A stretch of 34,571 bases of DNA, taken from a virus. The translations under genes and the position numbers were made by a program. Shown in pieces: positions 1 to 7,960 of this stretch. The notes below the pieces were generated by a model. It was not told the origin of the DNA. It saw nothing but the letters and a program-made list of their open reading frames with translations, and did not search any database. The first letter of the stretch is position 1. Every line of letters begins with the position of its first letter. Where the stretch lies: the IMG/VR virus record IMGVR_UViG_3300009703_000061, positions 1 to 34,571 of that record; one strand, 5' to 3'.

Positions 1-1
1 A

Positions 2-382
2 AATATTGTAAAACTATCAAATGGTGAAAATCTCATTTGTGATGTGATTAGTGAGACAGATAAACACATAGAAATAGAATCACCACTCAAGATGGAAACA
101 ATATCTAGAGTGACAAAAACTGGTGTTGTCGAATCACTTAGTTTAGGTAAATGGATGCAACCATTTAGTGACCAAAAGACTATCAGTTTAAATAAAAATC
201 TCGTCATAATAAACCTACCTGTCACGATAGGTCTAGAAAAGTATTACGAGTATGTATTAAAAAAGATGGACTTAGGTGACGGCCCATCTGAAGAGGAACT
301 CAAAGCAATTGAGGAAGAAGAAAAACAAGATCTGAAAGATCAAGTGTTAGAATATATCAAAGATGGTTACACCATACATTAA
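2..382 (+). CDS. Sm-like small phage protein, 5'-truncated by the window edge
   Basis: The frame is open from base 2, so the gene starts before the window; the GTG at 44 is probably internal. The visible 126 residues begin NIVKLSNGENLICDVISETD, followed by IEIESPLKM. This looks like the first strand-loop-strand of an Sm/LSm fold (hydrophobic-K-L-x-N-G-E, then a polar turn and IE-P). A second hydrophobic stretch (LVIINLPVTIGLEKYYEYVL) and a very acidic tail (EEELKAIEEEEKQDLKD) follow. Small proteins of this look are common in marine T4-like phages, usually next to gp55, but their role is unknown. RNA binding is only suggested by the fold resemblance. Confidence 0.7.
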   Translation, partial: NIVKLSNGENLICDVISETDKHIEIESPLKMETISRVTKTGVVESLSLGKWMQPFSDQKTISLNKNLVIINLPVTIGLEKYYEYVLKKMDLGDGPSEEELKAIEEEEKQDLKDQVLEYIKDGYTIH

Positions 383-426
383 TCTCTATATACATCAAAG
401 ATGATTATACACATAAGTATATAACT

Positions 427-452
427 TGTCAATACCAAAAAAGGTCTTGACA
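427..452 (+). terminator. Imperfect hairpin overlapping the gp55 -35 box
   Basis: Arms TGTCAATACC (427-436) and GGTCTTGACA (443-452) pair over 10 positions with one T-C mismatch around an A6 loop. The right arm contains the TTGACA -35 box of the next promoter. No T-tract follows, so it may be a weak terminator or an operator rather than a classic rho-independent terminator. Confidence 0.4.
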
Positions 453-475
453 TGAATTAATTTATATGATAGATT
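447..475 (+). promoter_or_regulatory. Sigma70-like promoter for gp55
   Basis: TTGACA (447-452), a 17-base spacer and TAGATT (470-475) precede the gp55 start by 33 bases. The -10 is followed by GGTTCTAATAA, closely matching the TACATTGGTTCTTATAA at the promoter near 9696, which supports a shared promoter class. Confidence 0.65.
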
Positions 476-508
476 GGTTCTAATAACTATTTTATGTAAA
501 GGATTATC

Positions 509-1054
509 ATGGCTAGAACTAAAAAGAAAAGTGTGCATTATGTAGATAACGCAAAATTTCTTGAAGCAATGAAAGAATGGAAAGACCAGTGTAAAGACGC
601 AGAAGAAGCTGGTGATGAAAAACCAAGAATATCAAACTATATAGGTGAATGTTTTCTCAAGATTGCAAACGGACTCTCCTATAGACCAAACTTCATAAAC
701 TATTCATATCGACAAGAGATGATATCAGATGGTATAGAAAACTGTCTGCAATATGTACACAACTTTAATCCAGAAAAATCCAAAAATCCTTTTTCATATT
801 TCACACAAATAATATATTTTGCTTTCATTCGTAGAATACAAAAAGAAAAGAAACAAGCACACATAAAAAATAAGATGATAGAAAAAAGATCATATGACAC
901 ATTTACAGTTATGGAGGGTGATGATACGCAATATCAAGTAAGAGGATTTGACCCAGACTTGATGTTACCAGATGAGGATGTATATAAACCTAAAAAGAAA
1001 GAAACTACACAAAAAATAAATGGGTTAGAGAACTTTATGGAGTTAGATGATTGA
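509..1054 (+). CDS. 55: Late-transcription sigma factor gp55
   Basis: This 181-residue protein matches T4 gp55 in length (about 185) and pattern. Gp55 is the phage sigma that directs host RNA polymerase to late promoters (TATAAATA in T4, NATAAATA in marine relatives). The central part (residues 60-120: YRQEMISDGIENCLQYVHNF, NPFSYFTQIIYFAFIRRIQKEKK) corresponds to sigma region 2, which binds the core polymerase and melts the -10. The tail GLENFMELDD is the short acidic/hydrophobic end expected to contact the sliding clamp gp45, also encoded here (11851). Its own promoter lies just upstream. It overlaps gp47 by four bases. Confidence 0.93.
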   Translation: MARTKKKSVHYVDNAKFLEAMKEWKDQCKDAEEAGDEKPRISNYIGECFLKIANGLSYRPNFINYSYRQEMISDGIENCLQYVHNFNPEKSKNPFSYFTQIIYFAFIRRIQKEKKQAHIKNKMIEKRSYDTFTVMEGDDTQYQVRGFDPDLMLPDEDVYKPKKKETTQKINGLENFMELDD

Positions 1055-2112
1055 AGATAGCCCTACTTACCGATACGCACTTTGGTGCAAGAAACGACAA
1101 TCTAAACTTTAATGATTATTTCTATCAGTTCTATGAGGGAGTGTTCTTTCCATATTTACAACAAAATAATATCAAACACTGTATTCATCTTGGTGATTTG
1201 ATGGATAGAAGAAAATATGTATCATATAGAATACTTAAAGATTTTAGAGAAAGGTTTATACAACCATTCTTACATTTAGAGATAGACTTACACATACTCG
1301 TTGGTAATCATGACATATATTTTAGAAATACAAATGATGTAAACTCTCTCAATGAGTTACTAGGTGCGAAGTATAAAAACATTCACATATATCCAGAGGC
1401 TCAAGAAATAGACTTTGGTGGGTTTCCAATACTGATGATGCCTTGGATAAATCCACAGAATGAGATATATTCATTTGGTATGATGGATGAAACTAAAGCA
1501 GACACAATGGTAAGTCACTTAGAGGTGGTTGGATTTGAGATGCATGGTGGTCACTTTTCTGAGTCTGGTTTTGATAAATCCCAGTTCAAAAAGTTTGATA
1601 CGATATTCTCTGGACACTATCATAAGAAGTCAGATGATGGTCAGATATATTATCTGGGAACACCATATCAAATGACATGGAGTGATTACAACTGTCCAAA
1701 AGGTTTTCATGTGTTTGATACAGAAACAAGAGAACTAACACGAATAGTAAATCCACAAAAGATATTTGAAAAGATATACTATGATGACACTCAAGAAAAC
1801 TATGACACTCATGATGTTAACCAATACAGAAACAAATATATAAAACTTATAGTGGTAAACAAAAATGATTTGTATAAGTTTGATAAATTTACAGACAGAT
1901 TATTCAAGGCTGATTGTCATGAGGTAAAAATCATAGAGGATTTTACAGATCTAGATGCAAATACAGTGTCAGATGATATTGTAGAGAACTCACAAGATAC
2001 TATGACATTATTAGGAAAATATATAGATGACTTAGATGTCAACTTAGACAAAACTAAATTAAAAGGTGATATATCAAAACTATATCATGAGGCACAAGAC
2101 TTAGAACTATGA
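1051..2112 (+). CDS. 47: Recombination endonuclease subunit gp47 (Mre11/SbcD-like)
   Basis: This 353-residue metallophosphoesterase is the nuclease half of the gp46/gp47 complex, which resects DNA ends for recombination-dependent replication. Phosphoesterase motifs are in order: DTH (8-10), GDLMDRR (48-54), GNHD (85-88), GGHFSES (mid-protein) and GHYH (about 188-191). The start is a TTG overlapping the gp55 stop (TTGA at 1051-1054), chosen because the conserved MKIALLTDTHFGARND begins there. T4 gp47 has 339 residues, so the gene is full length. Two short genes separate it from gp46. Confidence 0.95.
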   Translation: MKIALLTDTHFGARNDNLNFNDYFYQFYEGVFFPYLQQNNIKHCIHLGDLMDRRKYVSYRILKDFRERFIQPFLHLEIDLHILVGNHDIYFRNTNDVNSLNELLGAKYKNIHIYPEAQEIDFGGFPILMMPWINPQNEIYSFGMMDETKADTMVSHLEVVGFEMHGGHFSESGFDKSQFKKFDTIFSGHYHKKSDDGQIYYLGTPYQMTWSDYNCPKGFHVFDTETRELTRIVNPQKIFEKIYYDDTQENYDTHDVNQYRNKYIKLIVVNKNDLYKFDKFTDRLFKADCHEVKIIEDFTDLDANTVSDDIVENSQDTMTLLGKYIDDLDVNLDKTKLKGDISKLYHEAQDLEL

Positions 2113-2336
2113 AAACATATATTCATGTCAATCAACATAAAATTCGTGCAAACAAAAAACACGGAACTAACGAACCAGTGATAACAGTAAAACAAGGTAA
2201 GAAAAATACTTACTGTCATTCAGTAGAAGTGATGGGGCCATCAGTAGTTCGTTATGGTGGAAATGAAAAACCAATACTATCTTGTGGTGCAAGAGTTGTT
2301 ATTGAAACTGAAAGTGAAGTGAGAATAAATGATTGA
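2109..2336 (+). CDS. Conserved small hypothetical protein between gp47 and gp46
   Basis: A 75-residue basic protein with no recognised domain. It alternates short hydrophobic strands and turns (TYIHVNQHKIRANKKHG, PVITVKQGKKNTY, VEVMGPSVVRYGG, GARVVIETESEVRI), suggesting a small beta-rich fold, possibly nucleic-acid binding because of the Lys/Arg/His-rich N-terminus. Its ATG overlaps the gp47 stop as ATGA, so translation is probably coupled to gp47. Position inside the gp47-gp46 pair suggests a recombination-linked role, but this is inference. Confidence 0.75.
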   Translation: MKTYIHVNQHKIRANKKHGTNEPVITVKQGKKNTYCHSVEVMGPSVVRYGGNEKPILSCGARVVIETESEVRIND

Positions 2337-2958
2337 ACATTTACATGGATTGCCAGTCCAACGTGAACACACATCATTTAGATTAACTGATGATGAATTA
2401 AGTGCGACTACAAATAATGAATATTTCACCATGATTAATCATATAACAAAGACAAGTTTTTTACTAAAAGATTCTAGGTTAAGTCGTGTAAAAACTTTTT
2501 TAGATGAACGTATGAAAAATTACATCGAAAATGTTGTTGAATTAGATGATAAGTTTGTGATGACACAAAGTTGGTCAACTTTGACAAAAAGAGGTGAATC
2601 ACACCATATACACAATCATTCAAATACTATATTTAGTTTGGTGTTTTATGTTAGTTCTGAGGGTGAAAAAAGTGGTAATTTCGTATTTGATTTTCAGCCA
2701 AGTAGGTTGAGGGAGAGGTGGGATTTTTCATTCAAGGTAAAAAGATATAATACTTTCAATTCGTCCACTTGGGAATATGTGGTTAATACTGGTGATTTGA
2801 TAATATTTCCAGCATGGATGCATCACTATACTAAAGAAAATATCACTAATAAAGATAGAATAGTTATAGGCGCTAACTATTTTATTCATGGTGTGACAGG
2901 ATCAACAAAGGGAGTTGATAAAATTGGAATAAAAGTGGGAGATCTTGAAGATGATTAA
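2329..2958 (+). CDS. 2-oxoglutarate/Fe(II)-dependent oxygenase (family 5 type), copy 1
   Basis: A 209-residue double-stranded beta-helix oxygenase. Around residues 85-110 it has WSTLTKRGESHHIHNHSNT followed by FSLVFYVSS, matching the iron-binding HxH/HxN plus (S)GVYYV pattern of the 2OG-FeII_Oxy_5 family. The distal part, GDLIIFPAWMHHYTKEN then DRIVIGANYF, gives the second iron histidine and the arginine that binds 2-oxoglutarate. Such enzymes hydroxylate proteins or small molecules; the substrate is unknown. It overlaps the previous gene by eight bases and sits in the gp47-gp46 gap. It seems more A/T-rich in codon choice than gp46/gp47, consistent with a later insertion. Confidence 0.8.
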   Translation: MIEHLHGLPVQREHTSFRLTDDELSATTNNEYFTMINHITKTSFLLKDSRLSRVKTFLDERMKNYIENVVELDDKFVMTQSWSTLTKRGESHHIHNHSNTIFSLVFYVSSEGEKSGNFVFDFQPSRLRERWDFSFKVKRYNTFNSSTWEYVVNTGDLIIFPAWMHHYTKENITNKDRIVIGANYFIHGVTGSTKGVDKIGIKVGDLEDD

Positions 2959-3142
2959 ACAATGGTTGAGTGTCTTAGGTGTTAGAAAACATCCAGAGGA
3001 CGAAACAGTAGATACTAAAGTAAACATACACACACTATACAAACATAGATGGGTGTGGTATCATTTGATATTGTGTATACAGATGATACTTACTAATATA
3101 CTACTCATTGGAATATTGATAACACTCGCAGTAAAATTATGA
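2951..3142 (+). CDS. Small single-span membrane protein
   Basis: Starting at ATG 2951 (GGGAG at 2938-2942 is 8 bases upstream; a TTG at 2945 is too close to it) gives 63 residues. A charged N-terminal half (LGVRKHPEDETVDTKVN) precedes a long hydrophobic segment, YHLILCIQMILTNILLIGIL, that would span the membrane once. No family is recognised. It overlaps the oxygenase end and the gp46 start (ATGA at 3139), so it is part of the same translational chain. A membrane anchor or host-membrane effector role is possible but unproven. Confidence 0.65.
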   Translation: MIKQWLSVLGVRKHPEDETVDTKVNIHTLYKHRWVWYHLILCIQMILTNILLIGILITLAVKL

Positions 3143-4848
3143 TAATATTTAAATATGCAAGGTGGAAGAACTTTCTGTCCACTGGTAATACATTCACAGA
3201 GATACAACTAGATAGAAGTCCTACGACACTTATCATAGGTGAGAACGGAGCTGGTAAGTCTACAATACTAGATGTTCTCTGTTTTGGTTTGTTTGGTAAA
3301 CCATTTAGAAGTATCAACAAAAATCAACTGGTCAACTCTATCAACAACTCATCAACCATGATAGAGATTGAGTTCTCTATCGGAACAAGAGATTACAAAG
3401 TCATTCGTGGTATCAAACCAAACAAGTTTGAAATATATCAAAATGGTAAGATGATGAACCAAGAAGCAAATGTCAGAGATTACCAGAGAATACTAGAACA
3501 ACAAATACTCAAACTCAACTATAGGTCGTTCACACAGGTCGTGATACTTGGTAGTTCGACATTTGTACCTTTCATGCAACTCAAGGCCACACATAGACGA
3601 GAGGTCGTGGAGGAGATACTTGATATCAAGATATTCTCTGTGATGAACTTACTTGCAAGACAACAACTCAAAAGTCTATCTGATGAAATCCGTGAGGTAG
3701 ATTATGAGTATGACATCACATCTGAGAAAATAGAACTACAAGAAAACTTTATTGAGGATATCAAGAAAAATAAAGATAGTATCATAGAGGAAAAACAAAA
3801 CACAATAACTAAGAATGATGAACAGATATCTGAAAGAAACATATCGAAGATGGGTTTCGAAACAGAGGTTGAGTTATTGTTAGAGGAGATGTCTGATGAG
3901 AAATCTACGATAGACAAACGAGATAAGCTCAAAGATATGCAGTTCTCTATCAAAGATAAACACCATCGTGGGTCAACACTTATAAAGTTCTTTGAGGATA
4001 ATGATGATTGTCCTACTTGTGAACAACACATAGATGAAGAGTTCAAAAGAAAAAGCATAGAAACAAAAAGTGTAGAGGTCGAGGAACTATCTAAAGGTTT
4101 ACAAAAGATGTCAGATGAAATGACAAAGATTGAAACCAAGATAAAAGAGTTTACTACAAAATCTAAACAGATACAAAGACATCGTGTTGAGATTGGAAAA
4201 CTTGCAAGTAGTATTACTGAACTACAAAAGTTCAATGATAAGTTGCAGTGGGATATCGAAGCACTAGAGAAGGGTAGTGTTGGTGACGTAGACACAGAGA
4301 AACTAAAAAATCTCAGAGATACGTTTGCAAAGATAGATGACCAGAGAAAAGGTCTGAAAGAAGAGAAAACTTACATAGATGCGATTAGGTCGATACTACA
4401 GGACACAGGTATCAAGACCAAGATTATCAAACAGTATCTACCGATAATGAACAAACTGATAAATAAGTATTTGACATCTATGGAGTTCTACGTCAACTTC
4501 ACACTCAATGAAAACTTTGAGGAAACTATCAAGTCAAGATTTCGTGATGAGTTTACTTACTCATCATTTAGTGAGGGTGAGAAGATGCGTATTGACCTTG
4601 CATTACTTTTCACATGGAGAGCCATTGCAAAGATGAAAAACTCTGCGAATACAAATCTATTGATACTTGATGAGATATTCGATAGTTCACTAGACGGAAC
4701 AGGAACAGACGAGTTTCTAAAAATACTTAACACACTAGGTGGTGAGAATGTATTTGTTATTAGTCATAAACAAGATGCACTTGCAGATAAGTTTAGACAA
4801 ACCATTCGATTTGTAAAAGAAAAGAATTTTAGTCATATAGCACAATGA
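3139..4848 (+). CDS. 46: Recombination endonuclease subunit gp46 (Rad50/SbcC-like ATPase)
   Basis: A 569-residue SMC-like ATPase that partners gp47 in end resection. Walker A GENGAGKST is at residues 34-42. Two long charged coiled-coil arms flank a zinc hook, CPTC at 291-294, used for dimerisation. The ABC signature FSEGEKMRID is near 476-485, and Walker B LLILDEIFDSS is near 507-518, followed by the switch histidine in VISHKQD. T4 gp46 is 560 residues, so it is complete. The start ATG overlaps the preceding membrane protein stop. Confidence 0.96.
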   Translation: MIIFKYARWKNFLSTGNTFTEIQLDRSPTTLIIGENGAGKSTILDVLCFGLFGKPFRSINKNQLVNSINNSSTMIEIEFSIGTRDYKVIRGIKPNKFEIYQNGKMMNQEANVRDYQRILEQQILKLNYRSFTQVVILGSSTFVPFMQLKATHRREVVEEILDIKIFSVMNLLARQQLKSLSDEIREVDYEYDITSEKIELQENFIEDIKKNKDSIIEEKQNTITKNDEQISERNISKMGFETEVELLLEEMSDEKSTIDKRDKLKDMQFSIKDKHHRGSTLIKFFEDNDDCPTCEQHIDEEFKRKSIETKSVEVEELSKGLQKMSDEMTKIETKIKEFTTKSKQIQRHRVEIGKLASSITELQKFNDKLQWDIEALEKGSVGDVDTEKLKNLRDTFAKIDDQRKGLKEEKTYIDAIRSILQDTGIKTKIIKQYLPIMNKLINKYLTSMEFYVNFTLNENFEETIKSRFRDEFTYSSFSEGEKMRIDLALLFTWRAIAKMKNSANTNLLILDEIFDSSLDGTGTDEFLKILNTLGGENVFVISHKQDALADKFRQTIRFVKEKNFSHIAQ

Positions 4849-4916
4849 TAGAAACATTAGTCATAATTTGGATAGTAGAGATAGTTCTTACAACTGTAGA
4901 GGTCGTGAGTGGGTAA
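4845..4916 (+). CDS. Possible 23-residue hydrophobic peptide
   Basis: An ATG overlapping the gp46 stop (ATGA, 4845-4848) opens a 23-codon frame, MIETLVIIWIVEIVLTTVEV plus VSG, ending at a TAA eight bases inside the following methyltransferase gene. The peptide would be almost one hydrophobic helix. The coupled start and the lack of any other gene in this 60-base gap make translation plausible, but the frame is short enough to be chance. Confidence 0.3.
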   Translation: MIETLVIIWIVEIVLTTVEVVSG

Positions 4917-5460
4917 GAGAAGTGAGTATGTTAGAAAGGAAAGAGATTTTTATCCAACACCTTTTGATGCATATAAACCTTTGATAGAGCATCTACCAAA
5001 AGAACAATTTGGGTTTGCAGAACCTTGTGCTGGTGATGGGACACTCATAAAACATATAGAAAATTCTACAAATGGGTGGTGTTCTTGGGCCAGTGATATA
5101 GAACCACAGACTGAGATTGCACAAAGTAGTGTAATACTAACCAGACATTTCAGAGAGATTACAATAACAGATTTACATGAAGCAGATTACATAATCACAA
5201 ATCCGCCATGGGACAGAAAAATACTGCATGATATGATAGATTATTTCACTGCGTGTAGACCGACTTGGCTACTGTTTGATGCAGATTGGATGCATACTAA
5301 ACAAAGCATTCCCTTTTTACCTATACTAAAAAAGATAGTAAGTGTGGGTAGAATAAAGTGGATACCAGACACCAAATCTACAGGTAAAGATAATTGTTGT
5401 TGGTATCTTTTCGATAGAAAGAAAAATAGTAAAATACATTTTTTTGGAAAAAAGGGTTGA
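4909..5460 (+). CDS. Adenine-N6 DNA methyltransferase-like protein
   Basis: A 183-residue Rossmann-type methyltransferase. It starts with the DFYPTP motif usual in phage adenine methyltransferases, then the SAM-binding loop AEPCAGDGTL (motif I, about 38-47), SDIEPQ (motif II acidic residue) and the catalytic TNPPW (motif IV, about 96-100). No clear target-recognition domain is visible, so specificity cannot be read. The start is GTG at 4909; the next internal Met would remove motif I. Its stop codon lies inside the -35 box of the promoter for the following gene. The methylation target could be phage or host DNA; RNA cannot be excluded. Confidence 0.8.
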   Translation: MGKRSEYVRKERDFYPTPFDAYKPLIEHLPKEQFGFAEPCAGDGTLIKHIENSTNGWCSWASDIEPQTEIAQSSVILTRHFREITITDLHEADYIITNPPWDRKILHDMIDYFTACRPTWLLFDADWMHTKQSIPFLPILKKIVSVGRIKWIPDTKSTGKDNCCWYLFDRKKNSKIHFFGKKG

Positions 5461-5485
5461 CATTCGAATCAATTTCCTGTACTCT
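5457..5485 (+). promoter_or_regulatory. Sigma70-like promoter for the CobT-like gene
   Basis: TTGACA (5457-5462), a 17-base spacer and TACTCT (5480-5485). The -35 box includes the TGA stop of the upstream methyltransferase. The start ATG at 5517 is 31 bases downstream of the -10, with AGAGAG (5500-5505) as a weak ribosome binding site. Confidence 0.65.
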
Positions 5486-5515
5486 ATAAGTAGAGTTAAT
5501 AGAGAGTGATTCGAA
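5463..5515 (+). promoter_or_regulatory. Nested palindromes over the CobT promoter and leader
   Basis: An outer 9-bp inverted repeat, TTCGAATCA (5463-5471) and TGATTCGAA (5507-5515), encloses an inner perfect 6-bp hairpin, ACTCTA-TAAG-TAGAGT (5481-5496). The inner repeat overlaps the -10 and likely start site. It contains TATAAGTA (5485-5492), one mismatch from the T4 late promoter TATAAATA. It could be an operator, an mRNA leader hairpin or a second (late) promoter. Confidence 0.5.
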
Positions 5516-5516
5516 A

Positions 5517-7889
5517 ATGACACAAACATTTACAAAAGACAACACAGTTCTTGCAAAACTGTTCGCAGAAGAAGATATTCATGTTGTTCATCGACAAGCA
5601 CACACTGCTTCATTTGATGTCAAGAAACGTGAGTTGGTTCTTCCAATACTAAAATTCATGTCTAAAGATATTCAAGACCTTATGACACTTCATGAGGTTG
5701 GTCATGCATTTTGGACTACAGTAGATATGATGCGAGAAACAAGTGAGAGAAAGATACATCACTCTATTGTGAATATCCTAGAAGATGTTCGAATAGAAAA
5801 GATGATACAAGAAAAATACAAGGGTTCTAAGATTATCTTCAAAAGAGGTTATCAAGAGTTAATCAAGAATAACTTCTTTGAAACTAAAGGTAAAGATATC
5901 AACTCTTACAATCTTATTGATAGAATAAACCTACATTTCAAACATCACGAAAATGTTGAGTTCTCTGATGATGAAATGGTATGGGTCAAGAAGGCTGATG
6001 CAACAGAAACTTGTGGAGATGTTTTAAATCTTGCAGAAGAGTTACACACTTTCATGAAAGAACAACAAGAGTCACAAGAGTCAATGACCGATATGAACGC
6101 TATGTCTACATCAAGTGGTGAGTCTGGTGAAGGTGAGTCTGGTGAAGGTATGGAAGGTTTTGGTGAGGACTCTGGTGAACAAGAAATGAAAGAGATTTTA
6201 CAAGACCCTTTCACTTCTGAAACAGAAACAGAAGAGTCTGGTGGGTCTGAGTCTGGTGAGTCTGAGTCAGAGGGCTCAGATAGTTCTGAGTCTACCGATG
6301 GTGAGTCTGATGATGGTTCAGAAGAAAAGTCAAGTGGTTCTGATGGTGAGGAAACTGAAGATACCACTGATGAGAAAACTACCACTTCAGATGTTACAAA
6401 CTCTATCGAAAGAGAAGGTGGTTCTGGTGGTAATGCTCCAGAGATTAGAGGTCTTACTGATGATGCGAGTTATAACTCAACTCAGAAAATGAGAGATAAA
6501 GAGGTTTCTGAAATTCAGTATGCAAGTATTCCTAAGATTGATTTAGATACAGTGATTGTTGACTATCAAACTGTTTCAAAAGTTTTCAACAAGGCATACT
6601 CAAAACCAAGTGGTAACTCTGAACAGAGATACATTGACTCAAATCTAGAAGAGTTGAATACTCACTTCAAAGATAACAAGAAAATTATCTCTTACATGGT
6701 AAAAGAATTTGAGATGAAGAAAGCCGCAGATCAATATGCAAGGGCATCAATTTCAAAAACTGGAACTTTGGATATGGGTCGGTTACACACTTACAAGTTC
6801 AATGACGACCTATTCAGAAAAGTAACCACATTGCCTGGTGCAACAAATCATGGGTTCGTACTTTTCCTAGATTGGTCTGGTTCAATGGGATGGAATTTGA
6901 CAAACACACTCAAGCAGTTGTTCAACATTGTGCATTTCTGCAACAGAGTGAAGATACCTTTTGATGTCTATGCATTTTCAACTGAGTGGGAGCAGGAGTA
7001 CTACTCTGATAAATTGCCTGAAGTTCAAAAGTTTAAAGTTGGTGATTTGAAAATCAACCCAGCTATGAGATTGTTAAATATGCTATCAAGTAACATGACT
7101 AAAAACGAACAGAATAAAATGATGCACAATCTTCTAATGTTCTCAAACTCTATGGTTCGATATAGAGATTGGTCAAAGTATGGATATCCAATACATCCAG
7201 CAAGATGCACTCGACTTGGTGGCACTCCACTGAATGATGCGATTGTGTGTGCGATGGACATAGTTCCACAGTTCAGAACAAAAACTGGTGTTCAGAAAGT
7301 TCACTCAATATTTCTTACTGATGGTGATAGTATGAACATTAGTTCTAAGTTTGACATAGTAAGAAAAGGTGGTTCTCTACACACTCCAGAGTATGGTGAA
7401 GGTATCGCTGGGTTCTCAAGTTATGGTAATGCAGTTTACACTGACCCTGTTACAAACAATCGACTTACTTGCATAGATGAAGATCCAAGAAATTGGAGAA
7501 GGAATGACCAAACTGTCGCACTACTCAAGATACTCAAGAAAAGAGTCGAGGGTATGAACGTGGTTGGTTTCTTCATTGCAAACTCAACTAGAGGTGGTCA
7601 ACTACCAAAAGATATTATTGAGAGTAAGTTCAATATCAATAAGTTTTCAAATTGGGTAAAGTTCAAATCAATACTAGATGAGGTTAAAAAGACTAATGTT
7701 GCAGTTTGCAAAACTGAGGGATATGACGAGTTCTACATAGTGCCTGGTCAAGTTCAAGAGACTACTGACGAGATAGAAGTAGATAGAGGTGCAAACAAGT
7801 CTGCACTCAAGAGAGCTTTCATGAAGTCTGCGAATAACAGAATGAAAGCAAAACCGCTACTAAACAAATTTATTTCAATGGTTGCATAA
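5517..7889 (+). CDS. cobT: CobT-like protein: HExxH metallopeptidase-type domain plus VWA domain
   Basis: A 790-residue protein. The N-terminal part has a zincin-like LHEVGHAFW (H59, E60, H63) and a downstream NILEDVRIE (about 86-94) that may give the third metal ligand. Residues about 180-305 are a Ser/Glu/Gly/Asp low-complexity linker. The C-terminal VWA domain carries the metal-ion-dependent adhesion site DWSGS (452-456), a GGTPLND loop (about 569-575) and LTDGD (about 600). In bacteria CobT pairs with CobS in cobalt chelatase, and the next gene here is CobS-like. The intact HExxH motif and absence of CobN argue equally for a MoxR/VWA-type protein-remodelling or peptidase pair. Own promoter upstream. 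Confidence 0.85.
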   Translation: MTQTFTKDNTVLAKLFAEEDIHVVHRQAHTASFDVKKRELVLPILKFMSKDIQDLMTLHEVGHAFWTTVDMMRETSERKIHHSIVNILEDVRIEKMIQEKYKGSKIIFKRGYQELIKNNFFETKGKDINSYNLIDRINLHFKHHENVEFSDDEMVWVKKADATETCGDVLNLAEELHTFMKEQQESQESMTDMNAMSTSSGESGEGESGEGMEGFGEDSGEQEMKEILQDPFTSETETEESGGSESGESESEGSDSSESTDGESDDGSEEKSSGSDGEETEDTTDEKTTTSDVTNSIEREGGSGGNAPEIRGLTDDASYNSTQKMRDKEVSEIQYASIPKIDLDTVIVDYQTVSKVFNKAYSKPSGNSEQRYIDSNLEELNTHFKDNKKIISYMVKEFEMKKAADQYARASISKTGTLDMGRLHTYKFNDDLFRKVTTLPGATNHGFVLFLDWSGSMGWNLTNTLKQLFNIVHFCNRVKIPFDVYAFSTEWEQEYYSDKLPEVQKFKVGDLKINPAMRLLNMLSSNMTKNEQNKMMHNLLMFSNSMVRYRDWSKYGYPIHPARCTRLGGTPLNDAIVCAMDIVPQFRTKTGVQKVHSIFLTDGDSMNISSKFDIVRKGGSLHTPEYGEGIAGFSSYGNAVYTDPVTNNRLTCIDEDPRNWRRNDQTVALLKILKKRVEGMNVVGFFIANSTRGGQLPKDIIESKFNINKFSNWVKFKSILDEVKKTNVAVCKTEGYDEFYIVPGQVQETTDEIEVDRGANKSALKRAFMKSANNRMKAKPLLNKFISMVA
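6120..6149 (+). repeat. Two tandem copies of a 15-base repeat in the CobT linker
   Basis: GAGTCTGGTGAAGGT occurs twice head to tail (6120-6134, 6135-6149), encoding ESGEG twice. Related GAGTCTGGT units recur to about 6265. This marks slippage-type growth of the acidic linker. Confidence 0.85.
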
Positions 7890-7894
7890 TTTAC

Positions 7895-7923
7895 TTGACT
7901 TTTGAAACGAATCAGTGTAGCAT
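7895..7923 (+). promoter_or_regulatory. Sigma70-like promoter for the CobS-like gene
   Basis: TTGACT (7895-7900), a 17-base spacer containing ACGAATC, and TAGCAT (7918-7923), lying in the 71-base gap between cobT and cobS. It suggests cobS can be expressed separately from cobT. Confidence 0.6.
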
Positions 7924-7960
7924 ATATGTATAGTGAGAATTTAATTAGAGAGGTTATATT

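Larger units (their letters stand above)
383..508. other. Intergenic region upstream of gp55
   Basis: This 126-base gap holds an ATAAGTA motif (413-419), an imperfect hairpin (427-452) and a sigma70-like promoter (447-475). A weak ribosome binding site, AAAGGA (498-503), precedes the gp55 ATG at 509. No tRNA or small gene was seen. Confidence 0.6.

Noticed and set aside
383-508. tRNA or small RNA gene in the largest early gap
   Set aside because: No cloverleaf arms or CCA-like end could be drawn; the region is explained by a hairpin and a promoter.
3702-4295. 197-codon open frame on the - strand inside gp46
   Set aside because: It lies opposite the coiled-coil arms of gp46, whose Lys/Glu-rich codons read as Ser/Phe/Leu on the other strand. 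No start signal or domain.
5945-6385. 146-codon open frame on the - strand, Ser/Pro-rich
   Set aside because: It is the mirror of the Ser/Glu/Gly repeat linker of the CobT-like gene; the repeat composition removes stops. There is no ribosome binding site or family match, and all other genes are on the + strand.
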